From contig JAJZJJ010000039.1 in the NCBI GenBank assembly GCA_021810175.1, positions 1-11,168 of the forward strand: DNA of 11,168 bases, in the 5' to 3' direction. Origin of the DNA: Acidobacteriota bacterium. GTDB lineage: Bacteria; Acidobacteriota; Terriglobia; Terriglobales; Acidobacteriaceae. The position numbers were made by a program, and so were the translations under genes. How positions within the stretch are numbered: position 1 is the stretch's first letter; each line of letters begins with the position of its first letter. Under the pieces are notes generated by a model. That model ran no database searches, had not been told where the DNA came from, and worked only from the letters and a program-made list of their open reading frames with translations. This document shows positions 1-6,451 of this stretch, piece by piece.

Positions 1-198
1 TACCGCTGGTTCCTGCCGCTCCTGCGCATGGACACCGTGCCAAAATTCATCCAGCTCATCAAATTTGTGCAGGAAGAAGTCGGCATGGGCAGCGCCCGTG
101 TACGTGGCCCTCGTCTCGAACTCGCAGGCACCGAACTCGAAGAGGCCCGCGCCATCGTGCAGCACGCTCTCGCAAACCGGCCCTCCCGAAAGGCCTGA
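1..198 (+). CDS. Dihydrodipicolinate synthase (DapA) family lyase/dehydratase, C-terminal fragment
   Basis: Frame 1 is open from the left edge to a TGA at 196-198, giving 65 visible residues; the start and the catalytic barrel with the Schiff-base lysine lie outside the window. The tail reads YRWFLPLLRMDTVPKFIQLI, continues through VGMGSARVRGPRL and ends in a short helix. This is the usual C-terminal helical end of DapA-family class I lyases. The next gene, 26 bases downstream on the same strand, is an alpha-ketoglutarate-semialdehyde-type dehydrogenase. This protein is therefore probably the enzyme that makes that aldehyde. Family options are pyrroline-4-hydroxy-2-carboxylate deaminase (hydroxyproline route), 2-keto-3-deoxy-pentonate dehydratase, or 5-dehydro-4-deoxyglucarate dehydratase. 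From memory the tail looks closer to hydroxyproline-cluster members than to the arabinose or glucarate dehydratases, but this is a weak judgement. The family call is fairly secure; the substrate is not. Confidence 0.75.
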   Translation, partial: YRWFLPLLRMDTVPKFIQLIKFVQEEVGMGSARVRGPRLELAGTELEEARAIVQHALANRPSRKA

Positions 199-210
199 CG
201 CCGCATCCTA

Positions 211-218
211 AAGAGGAA
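211..218 (+). promoter_or_regulatory. Ribosome binding site of the aldehyde dehydrogenase; decides between two ATGs
   Basis: AAGAGGAA lies just upstream of two in-frame ATG codons at 219 and 225. Its GAGG core ends 2 bases before the first ATG, too close for normal initiation, and 8 bases before the second, which is optimal. Position 225 is therefore the preferred start. Confidence 0.6.
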
Positions 219-224
219 ATGCCC

Positions 225-1817
225 ATGCTACAAGGACTCTCCATCATCGGCTCGGCCCCGCAACCGGGTTCAGGCGAGACATTCTCGGCCGTCAATCCGG
301 CCACCGGCGAGCGCCTCACGCCGCTCTTTCACTCCGCCGCGCTGGACGACGTCAGACAGGCCGCAAATCTCGCCGCCGAGGCTTTCGTCACATACGGCAA
401 GCTGCCCGGCGCGCAAAAAGGGCACTTCCTGCGCACCATCGCATCCAGCCTGGAAGGCGTTTCCGAAGAACTGGTCGCGCGCGCGCATCTGGAATCCGGC
501 CTGCCCATCAAGCGCCTTCAGGGCGAGCTCGCCCGCACCGCCAACCAACTCCGCCTCTTTGCACAAATGGTCGAAGAAGGCTCCTGGGTGCAGGCCCGCA
601 TCGACCCCGCGCTGCCGGAGCGCAAGCCGCTTCCGCGCTCTGACATCCGGTCCATGCTGCGCCCCCTCGGCCCGGTCGTCGTCTTCGGCGCCAGCAACTT
701 CCCACTCGCTTTCTCTGTCGCTGGCGGAGACACCGCCTCCGCGCTCGCCGCTGGCAACCCCGTCATCGTCAAGGCCCATCCCGCTCATCCCGGCGCCAGC
801 GAACTCGTCGGCCACGCCATCGTTCGCTCGGCAGTCAGCTGCGGCCTGCCGCCCGGCGTCTTCGCGTTGCTTTTTGATGCCGGCACGCAAGTCGCCGCCG
901 CCCTCGTACAGCATCCCGCCGTCAAAGCTGTCGGCTTCACCGGATCCCTCCGCGCCGGCCGCGCGCTCATGGATCTCGCCGCCGCACGGCCCGACCCCAT
1001 CCCCTGCTTCACTGAAATGAGCAGCACAAATCCACTTGTCGTGCTGCCCCAGGCTCTTGCCTCACGCGGAGCAGCCATCGCCGCCGGCCTCTTCGATTCC
1101 TTCACACTCGGCGTCGGACAGTTCTGCACCAAACCCGGCCTCGTTTTCCTCCCGGCCAACTCTGACGGCGATGCATTCGCGCAGGAGTTACAGATCCGCA
1201 CCCGTCAGGGCGCCAGCGCCATCATGCTCACGGAAGGCATCTGCGGCAACTTCCGCGCCGGCCTTACCCAGCGCAAAACGCACTCCCGCATCCAGATCCT
1301 CGCCGAAGCTCCCATCACAGACGAGTCCGGCTATCGTGCCGTTCCCGCTCTCCTGCAAACCACCGGCGAAGCCCTCCTCGAGCATCCCGAGCTCGCACAC
1401 GAACTCTTCGGCCCCACCACACTTCTGGTGCGCTACGCCGACCGCGCTCAGCTTCTTGCCCTCGCTCACGCACTTGAGGGCCAGCTCACGGCATCTCTTC
1501 ACGGCACTGAGGCCGATCTCGCCGCCTTCGCCGATCTTGTCGACTCGCTCCAGCAAAAAGCCGGACGCATCATCTTCAACGGCTTTCCCACCGGCGTCGA
1601 AGTCTGCCATGCCATGGTCCACGGCGGGCCCTACCCCGCAACCTCAGATAGCCGCTTCACTTCCGTCGGTAGCCAGGCCATATTCCGCTTCGCGCGCCCG
1701 GTCTGCTATCAGGACTTTCCACAAGCCGCCCTTCCTGAAGAACTCAAAGATGCCAATCCCCTTGGCATCTGGCGCCTCGTCGACGGCTCCTTCACACGCG
1801 ACGCCGTCTCGTCCTGA
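225..1817 (+). CDS. Aldehyde dehydrogenase, alpha-ketoglutarate semialdehyde dehydrogenase type (EC 1.2.1.26-like)
   Basis: A complete cytoplasmic enzyme of 530 residues from ATG 225 (532 from ATG 219), the usual length for this subfamily. Classical ALDH landmarks are in order: the FGASNFPLAFSVAGGDTASA segment with oxyanion Asn158, cofactor Lys183 in VKAHPAHP, the GFTGS nucleotide loop at 237-241, catalytic Glu264 in FTEMSSTNP, and nucleophile Cys301 in VGQFCTKPG. The FGASNFPLAFS, KAHPAHP and late NPLGIWRLVDG signatures match the alpha-ketoglutarate-semialdehyde dehydrogenase group, which oxidises 2,5-dioxopentanoate to 2-oxoglutarate with NAD(P)+. The preceding gene is a DapA-family lyase 26 bases away, so the two are probably co-transcribed as terminal steps of a route into the TCA cycle. 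I see no frameshift or missing key residue. The upstream substrate (hydroxyproline, pentose or glucarate) cannot be settled from this gene. A 185-bp gap with promoter-like sequence separates it from the next gene. Confidence 0.87.
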   Translation: MLQGLSIIGSAPQPGSGETFSAVNPATGERLTPLFHSAALDDVRQAANLAAEAFVTYGKLPGAQKGHFLRTIASSLEGVSEELVARAHLESGLPIKRLQGELARTANQLRLFAQMVEEGSWVQARIDPALPERKPLPRSDIRSMLRPLGPVVVFGASNFPLAFSVAGGDTASALAAGNPVIVKAHPAHPGASELVGHAIVRSAVSCGLPPGVFALLFDAGTQVAAALVQHPAVKAVGFTGSLRAGRALMDLAAARPDPIPCFTEMSSTNPLVVLPQALASRGAAIAAGLFDSFTLGVGQFCTKPGLVFLPANSDGDAFAQELQIRTRQGASAIMLTEGICGNFRAGLTQRKTHSRIQILAEAPITDESGYRAVPALLQTTGEALLEHPELAHELFGPTTLLVRYADRAQLLALAHALEGQLTASLHGTEADLAAFADLVDSLQQKAGRIIFNGFPTGVEVCHAMVHGGPYPATSDSRFTSVGSQAIFRFARPVCYQDFPQAALPEELKDANPLGIWRLVDGSFTRDAVSS

Positions 1818-1838
1818 AAATCACTCACCCGCGCCCTT

Positions 1839-1859
1839 GCCCGGACTCATCCTCCGGGC
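1839..1859 (+). terminator. Weak GC-rich stem-loop after the aldehyde dehydrogenase
   Basis: GCCCGG (1839-1844) and CCGGGC (1854-1859) form a perfect 6-bp stem with a 9-base loop, 21 bases after the stop codon. No T-tract follows, so it is not a standard intrinsic terminator. It may be a 3'-end-protecting hairpin or chance in GC-rich sequence. Confidence 0.25.
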
Positions 1860-1928
1860 GACGCGGCCTCTTCCCGGCGCCATCGTCGCCCATGCACCCC
1901 AGAATCCCGCCATTCCTTCATTTCATTG

Positions 1929-1958
1929 CTGAAGATTGGATGTAATTTGGTGTACAAT
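1929..1958 (+). promoter_or_regulatory. Promoter-like element upstream of the Asp-box protein gene
   Basis: The intergenic gap becomes distinctly AT-richer just before this gene. TACAAT (1953-1958) is a good -10 hexamer, 44 bases ahead of the ATG at 2003. A poor -35 match, CTGAAG (1929-1934), lies 18 bp upstream of it. The -10 overlaps a short interrupted repeat, TTGGTGTACAA (1947-1957). The weak -35 suggests either an activated promoter or a wrong call; no sigma-factor assignment is possible from this alone. Confidence 0.35.
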
Positions 1959-2002
1959 TCGCCCACGCATAGGAACGACAATCCAACTGCTCCGGGAATC
2001 TC

Positions 2003-5000
2003 ATGAAAAAGTCCCTTACTGCCCTTGCCGCCTGCACTCTGACGCTCTTCCTCGCCTCCATTCCGGCACTCTCCCAGCAAACACGCGCACAAGAGACCAC
2101 AGGCTTCCACTTTCGCTTCATAGGGCCTCGCATCGGCAATCGTGTCTCTGCCTTCGCTGGAATCCCCGGCAACTCCAGCATCTACTATGCCGGAGCAGCC
2201 TCCGGTGGCGTCTTCAAATCCACCGATGGCGGCAACCACTGGCGCCCCATCTTTGATCACGAATCCGTCGCTGCCATTGGCTCCATCGCCGTCGCGCACT
2301 CCGACCCCAACATCGTTTGGGTCGGCACCGGCGACCCTTATCCCATTCGCGACATGAGCGTTCCCGGCAACGGTGTCTATAAATCCACTGACGCTGGCAA
2401 GACCTGGCAGCACATGGGCCTGGCCAAAACCGGCCGCATTGCAAAAATTCTCATTAACCCGCGCAATGCCAACGACGTTTACGTCTGTGCGGAAGGTCGT
2501 CTTACCGGCCCGCAGCAGCAGCGCGGCGTTTTCCGCTCTACTGACGGCGGCAAAACCTGGACCCGTGTCCTCTTTGTCGACGAGAACACCGGCTGCTCCA
2601 GCCTCACCTTCGATCCCCGGAATCCGCGCACCCTCTTCGCCGGAACATGGCAGGTCGTCATCCACACTTGGGGCGAGTTCAGCGGTGGCCCCGGCAGCGG
2701 CATCTACGTCTCACACGACAGCGGTGCCACCTGGCATCGCATCACCGGCCACGGACTGCCCCACTCCCCGCTCGGCAAAGTCAGCGTAGCCGTCGCCCCC
2801 ACTGACTCCAACCGCGTCTATGCCCTCATTGAGACCCGCGGACAGGGCTCCTTCTGGCGCTCCGATGACGGCGGCAACAACTGGTACCGCACCAGCTACG
2901 ACCGTACCCTCATCGGCCGCGCACCCTATTACGGCACCATCGCTGTCTCACCCACGGACGAAGACGAAATCCTCGTCGCCAATAGCAGCCTCTCCATCTC
3001 GCGCGATGGCGGCCACACCTTCAAGGCCACACCTTGGGGCGGCGACAATCACGACATCTGGTGGGATCCCAGGAACTCCAGACACTTCGCCATCACTTTT
3101 GACGAAGGCATCGACATCACCACCACCGGCGGACACGGCTTCCATTACGTCACTCTGCCCATCGGCCAGATGTACCGCGTCGCCGTCGATGACCAGATCC
3201 CTTACGAGGTCTACACAGACATGCAGGATGCCACCACCATGCGTTTCCCTAGCATCCCGCTCAATGACGAAGATCCCAACGCTGGCCACAACCGCGGTAT
3301 GGGCGGCTGCGAATCCGGCTTCGCTCTGCCCGACCCCGCCAATCCCAATATCGTCTGGGCTACCTGCTACGGCAACGAGGTCACCCGCTGGGACGCCGCC
3401 ACACAGACTGCCCGCTCCGTCAGCCCCTGGTTGCACACCCTCGACGCCGCGCCCAACCAGGTTAAATACCGTTGTCATTGGACCGCGCCGCTCGCCATCG
3501 ACCCCTTCAACCATAACGCTGTCTACTACGGCTGCCAGGTCATCTTCAAGACCACCAACGCGGGCCAAAGCTGGAGCGTCATCAGCCCTGACCTCTCCAC
3601 CCACAACCCCAAATACCTCGTCTCCTCCGGCGATCTCATTCCAGACAACCTCGGCCAGTTCTATGGCGAAGTTGTCTACGCCATCGCACCGTCCACCCTC
3701 AAGCAGGGCCTCATCTGGGCTGGCACAAACGACGGCAAACTCTGGTACACCTCCAACGGCGGCCAGCACTGGAACGACGTCTCCGCAAACATGCACATCC
3801 CGGCATGGGGAGAAATCACCAGCATCCAGCCATCGTTCTTTCACGCCGGCACAGCCTACGTCTCGGTCGACTATCACCTGATGAACGACCGCGCACCCTA
3901 CATTCTCAAGACCACGGACTACGGCAAAACCTGGACCCGCATCGACTCCACCCTCCCGCGCGGTCCGCTCGCCTGGGTCCGCACGGTTTCAGAGGACCCC
4001 AATCAGCCCGGCCTCCTCTTTGCCGGCACCGGCAACGCGCTCTACTACTCCCTCGATCGCGGTGCCCACTGGATCCACCTGAAAGCTGGCCTGCCGCCAT
4101 CGCCCGTCTCCTGGACCATCGTGCAGAAGCGCTTTCACGATCTCGTCGTCGCCACCTATGGCCGCGGCATCTACATCCTCGACGACATCTCTCCACTCGA
4201 ACAGATGGCCCGCGAGCAGTCCAGCGCGCCGGTTCGTTTCTTCACGCCGCGCCCCACCTACCGCATCATCCACAACGAGTACGTTTACTTCACCTTCTCG
4301 CTCAGGTCTGCGCCTAAAAAGCCGATCCGGATCGCGATCTCTGACTCCAACGGCAACGTCATTCGTACCCTCACCGCCACCGCCCACGCCGGCCTCAATC
4401 GCATTCCCTGGAACATGCACTACACTGCGCCACACCAGGTCAAGCTTCGCACCGTCCCGCCAGAGGATCCCCACATCTTCCTCGAATCCCGCTTCATCGG
4501 CAAGAGCTGGCGCCCCATCACCCACTGGGGCATATGGCGAATGCCCACGCCCATGGCCGCGCCCGGCAAATACACCGCCAAACTCACCGTCGACGGCCAA
4601 AGCGACTCCGTCCCCGTCACCATCCTCATGGACCCGAACAGCCACGCCACTCAGGCCGGCCTCCAGGATTCCGTAAAACTTCAGGAACGCATTATCAATG
4701 ACGTCAACCACGTCTCCGCCATGGTCAATCAGATCGAGTGGATGCGGAAGCAGCTCGCCGACATCGAAGCCATGCTCAAGAACCATGGCGACGCCTCCAT
4801 GCTCACCTCCGCGCAAAACATGGACGCGAGCATGCAAAAGGTCGAGTACCAGATGCTCTCCAGAGCGCTCGCCGTCGGCGACGACAAAACCTACATGTCC
4901 GCCTATAAGATCTACTATGGTCTGCTCTGGCTGAATGCCGAAATCGGATCCGGCGCGGGCGATGTCGCCGGGGGCGCGGACTACCAGCCGACCGACACGG

Positions 5001-5149
5001 AATACGCCATGACCAAGTACCTCGAGCAAAAACTCGCCGCCGCCACCGCTGCCTACAACAACCTCATGAAGAACGAGGTTCCAGCTTTCAATCGCTCCCT
5101 CGTCCAGCACAACATCATGCCGCTGGCCACCATGCCTAAAGCAGAATAA
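2003..5149 (+). CDS. Exported Asp-box/BNR-repeat (VPS10/sortilin-like, 'glycosyl hydrolase') protein
   Basis: 1048 residues. MKKSLTALAACTLTLFLASI followed by PALS-QQ is a classical Sec signal peptide with probable cleavage after Ser24. The mature part carries repeated Asp-boxes (S/T-x-D/N-x-G-x-x-W/F): near 73 (STDGGNHW), 128 (STDAGKTW), 179 (STDGGKTW), 237 (SHDSGATW), 287 (SDDGGNNW), 333 (SRDGGHTF), then about 516, 582, 636 and 682. This indicates one or two large beta-propellers of the VPS10/BNR type. A beta-rich segment at about 770-810 (RIAISDSNGNVIRTL) resembles an FlgD-like Ig domain. The final region, about 887-1040, is predominantly helical. Such proteins are often labelled glycosyl hydrolase, but Asp-boxes are structural and no catalytic residues can be assigned, so enzymatic activity is unproven. 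ATG 2003 is preceded by GGGA at about 5 bases spacing. It appears monocistronic, with its own promoter-like region and a strong terminator. Confidence 0.85.
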   Translation: MKKSLTALAACTLTLFLASIPALSQQTRAQETTGFHFRFIGPRIGNRVSAFAGIPGNSSIYYAGAASGGVFKSTDGGNHWRPIFDHESVAAIGSIAVAHSDPNIVWVGTGDPYPIRDMSVPGNGVYKSTDAGKTWQHMGLAKTGRIAKILINPRNANDVYVCAEGRLTGPQQQRGVFRSTDGGKTWTRVLFVDENTGCSSLTFDPRNPRTLFAGTWQVVIHTWGEFSGGPGSGIYVSHDSGATWHRITGHGLPHSPLGKVSVAVAPTDSNRVYALIETRGQGSFWRSDDGGNNWYRTSYDRTLIGRAPYYGTIAVSPTDEDEILVANSSLSISRDGGHTFKATPWGGDNHDIWWDPRNSRHFAITFDEGIDITTTGGHGFHYVTLPIGQMYRVAVDDQIPYEVYTDMQDATTMRFPSIPLNDEDPNAGHNRGMGGCESGFALPDPANPNIVWATCYGNEVTRWDAATQTARSVSPWLHTLDAAPNQVKYRCHWTAPLAIDPFNHNAVYYGCQVIFKTTNAGQSWSVISPDLSTHNPKYLVSSGDLIPDNLGQFYGEVVYAIAPSTLKQGLIWAGTNDGKLWYTSNGGQHWNDVSANMHIPAWGEITSIQPSFFHAGTAYVSVDYHLMNDRAPYILKTTDYGKTWTRIDSTLPRGPLAWVRTVSEDPNQPGLLFAGTGNALYYSLDRGAHWIHLKAGLPPSPVSWTIVQKRFHDLVVATYGRGIYILDDISPLEQMAREQSSAPVRFFTPRPTYRIIHNEYVYFTFSLRSAPKKPIRIAISDSNGNVIRTLTATAHAGLNRIPWNMHYTAPHQVKLRTVPPEDPHIFLESRFIGKSWRPITHWGIWRMPTPMAAPGKYTAKLTVDGQSDSVPVTILMDPNSHATQAGLQDSVKLQERIINDVNHVSAMVNQIEWMRKQLADIEAMLKNHGDASMLTSAQNMDASMQKVEYQMLSRALAVGDDKTYMSAYKIYYGLLWLNAEIGSGAGDVAGGADYQPTDTEYAMTKYLEQKLAAATAAYNNLMKNEVPAFNRSLVQHNIMPLATMPKAE

Positions 5150-5155
5150 TCCGCT

Positions 5156-5180
5156 GCCGCTCAGCCCGGTGCTGAGCGGC
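5156..5180 (+). other. Perfect 10-bp stem-loop in the 3' UTR of the Asp-box gene
   Basis: GCCGCTCAGC (5156-5165) pairs exactly with GCTGAGCGGC (5171-5180) around the 5-base loop CCGGT, starting 7 bases after the TAA. No T-run follows, so it is unlikely to terminate alone. It may protect the 3' end or act with the terminator about 50 bases further on. Confidence 0.6.
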
Positions 5181-5231
5181 TCACCCTCGGTTCAACAGCG
5201 TTCAGAGCAACCACAACGGCTCCGAACCCTG

Positions 5232-5270
5232 CAGCCCGCAGGCTCCTTGCCCGCGGGCTGACTTTTGTTT
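5232..5270 (+). terminator. Rho-independent terminator of the Asp-box protein gene
   Basis: CAGCCCGC (5232-5239) pairs with GCGGGCTG (5253-5260) across a 13-base loop, followed directly by the T-rich ACTTTTGTTT. The T-tract is on the plus-strand side only, so it ends the rightward transcript. The opposing minus-strand gene has no equivalent T-tract here. Confidence 0.75.
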
Positions 5271-5345
5271 GGGAGTGAACTCACTGCCATTTCCACCCGT
5301 TGCAGAAATCAGCTCCTCGATCGCCTCCCTGCACCGCGCGCGGCC

Positions 5346-5972
5346 TTATGCGGAAACTTCTGTCTCCACTTCCAGTGCAATAACTTCTGCGCTGACCGGC
5401 CGCTGCTCCCGACGGAATCCGCGCCCCCGCAGCTTCAAGCGCACCCCTCCTGCCGCAATCATCACCAGCACCACGCCGTACAGATAGATCTTGCCTCCGT
5501 CCAGCAGGTCAGGATGCCCCGTCTTCAAATTGGGATCCGCCAGAATGCCATGAATCAGCAGGCACACCACCGCCGGATATACCAGGTAATGCAGATTTCT
5601 CCAGACTCTCCGCGACATCCGATGCCGCAGCAGCGACGTCCCCATCACCAGCAGAATCAGATACAGCGCCACAGCTCCCACCGTGTTGACCACCGGCTGC
5701 AGCGGAGATCTCACCGGCAAAACAACGTCAAACCAGCTGAAGTGCGGCTTGTGCACAAACAGAAGCACCGCGGGGTGCGACAGAATCAGCACCACCGACA
5801 GGTACGCCGTCCATTGGTGCCACGCGAATAGATTTACTCGTCGATAGGGCCAGCAGCGAACCGGGCTGTAGCGCAGCGCAATCAAAACACCCAACAGCAG
5901 GTTCACGGCAATCGCGCCCACTGCCGCCTGACCAAGATAAGCACAGAGATCCAGAAGTGTCAGACCAAACAT
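5346..5972 (-). CDS. Ferric-reductase-like transmembrane domain protein (stand-alone b-type haem membrane protein)
   Basis: 208 residues, start ATG at 5972-5970 (minus strand) preceded by AAGGAA. The protein is mostly hydrophobic helices, at about 10-33, 50-74, 92-113, 126-144 and 160-177. Four histidines sit as two pairs, His52/His66 (H-x13-H) and His128/His141 (H-x12-H). This is the spacing used to ligate two b haems across the membrane in the ferric reductase / NADPH oxidase superfamily (PF01794). There is no C-terminal FAD or NAD(P)H-binding domain; the protein ends in a short basic then acidic tail. It must therefore take electrons from a separate partner or from quinol, as the MsrQ (YedZ) subunit of the periplasmic methionine sulfoxide reductase system does. 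No msrP-like partner gene is in the window. It converges on the Asp-box gene and diverges from the DUF5695 gene, with no operon partner visible. The family is likely; the specific role is unknown. Confidence 0.75.
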   Translation of the reverse strand: MFGLTLLDLCAYLGQAAVGAIAVNLLLGVLIALRYSPVRCWPYRRVNLFAWHQWTAYLSVVLILSHPAVLLFVHKPHFSWFDVVLPVRSPLQPVVNTVGAVALYLILLVMGTSLLRHRMSRRVWRNLHYLVYPAVVCLLIHGILADPNLKTGHPDLLDGGKIYLYGVVLVMIAAGGVRLKLRGRGFRREQRPVSAEVIALEVETEVSA

Positions 5973-5995
5973 CGTTCCTTGTATCTAATCATTGG

Positions 5996-6011
5996 TTTAC
6001 CTTTTCGTAAA
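5996..6011. promoter_or_regulatory. Operator-like dyad upstream of the ferric-reductase-like gene
   Basis: TTTAC (5996-6000) and GTAAA (6007-6011) form an inverted repeat around CTTTTC, flanked by GG on the left and, after three extra bases, CC on the right. It sits 24-39 bases upstream of the minus-strand start codon, where it would overlap the core promoter. A weak minus-strand promoter (-35 TTTACG, -10 TAGATA, spacing 18) overlaps it. The half-sites are short, so chance is possible. Confidence 0.3.
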
Positions 6012-6212
6012 TAACCCGACCCCCCGCGAACTCAGGCGCTGTCTCGGTACATCCGTCACAACCGGTCTTCACGCCACACCCTCGGCGCAAATGAGCAGGC
6101 GCCAGCCTGAGCGGGCTCAGCAATCACCAGAATGGCATCGTCAGGAAACATTTACCCCGCAAATCATTGCAAAATTCACATGCCAACCATGCGCTACCTG
6201 TGAGATATTTCC

Positions 6213-6224
6213 GTATACGTATAC
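6213..6224. promoter_or_regulatory. 12-bp perfect palindrome GTATACGTATAC, candidate operator
   Basis: The site is its own reverse complement and is built from GTATAC twice, in an AT-rich stretch of an otherwise GC-rich divergent intergenic region. It overlaps a possible rightward -10, TATACT (6220-6225). The shape fits a dimeric regulator site, but no regulator gene is present and the family cannot be named. Confidence 0.4.
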
Positions 6225-6439
6225 TCGCGCCATCTGTGGTCGTGAATCCGCTGGTCGTAAGACGGTGCGCCGCTCGAAACATTGGCAGCCAGAAGCGCAG
6301 CGCTCCTGCAATCTGCGGCCTCGACGCCCGGTAAGACCTACATGAAGAGTTCGTCATCTGTCAGCAAGACCGTGGCGCGCTTCTTCGTGGCGTCTGTGTA
6401 TAAGGTTCCGCTTGGCGATAGGTAGTTCACATTCCTGCT

Positions 6440-6444
6440 GGAGG
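6440..6444 (+). promoter_or_regulatory. Strong Shine-Dalgarno GGAGG before the GTG start at 6452
   Basis: GGAGG ends 7 bases before GTG 6452. The only in-frame ATG nearby (6614) has no such site within normal range: its nearest GGAG is 19 bases away. This supports GTG 6452 as the start, despite the unusually long sequence it adds before the signal peptide. Confidence 0.55.
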
Positions 6445-6451
6445 CTTTTGC

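Larger units (their letters stand above)
5973..6451. other. 479-bp divergent intergenic region without a convincing gene
   Basis: This lies between two outward-reading genes and must carry both promoters. It is less GC-rich than the flanking genes, especially about 6130-6230. It contains a short dyad at 5996-6011, a compact hairpin CTGAG-CGGG-CTCAG (6107-6120) and a 12-bp palindrome at 6213-6224. TATAAG at 6399-6404 is a possible -10 for the rightward gene but has no good -35. The open frames here lack ribosome sites and recognisable protein features. No tRNA, riboswitch or mobile-element end was recognised. Confidence 0.6.

Noticed and set aside
2820..3881. Plus-strand alternative frame of 353 codons inside the Asp-box gene
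   Set aside because: Composition is dominated by Ser, Pro, Thr and Ala, as expected when gcc/atc/ctc codons are read out of frame. The same holds for 1036-1932 and 6525-7223.
2215..4080. Recurring short DNA motifs such as ctccaccgatggcggcaa-like segments suggesting DNA repeats
   Set aside because: These are the codons of the protein-level Asp-box repeats and diverge at DNA level, so they are domain repeats and not mobile or regulatory DNA.
3989..5110. Long minus-strand open frame of 373 codons opposite the Asp-box gene
   Set aside because: It is a shadow caused by the strong C-ending codon bias of the plus gene. The product is Gly/Val/Asp/Glu-rich low complexity with no domain, and the plus frame has a signal peptide and repeated Asp-boxes. 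The same applies to minus frames at 2948-3877, 1847-2665, 270-914 and 6815-7951.
5265..5831. Plus-strand open frame of 188 codons opposite the ferric-reductase-like gene
   Set aside because: The minus-strand reading gives clean transmembrane helices with correctly spaced histidines. The plus reading is Gln/His/Arg-rich with no recognisable feature.
5992..6357. Open frames on both strands (117 codons plus, 77 codons minus) in the divergent intergenic region
   Set aside because: Neither has a ribosome site, domain, signal peptide or typical codon use. The plus frame overlaps the likely promoter of the minus gene.
6342..6425. 27-codon ORF starting ATGAAGAGTTCG just upstream of the DUF5695 gene, possible leader peptide
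   Set aside because: No ribosome binding site precedes it, there is no attenuator-type hairpin or codon run, and it ends 26 bases before GTG 6452. Nothing distinguishes it from chance.
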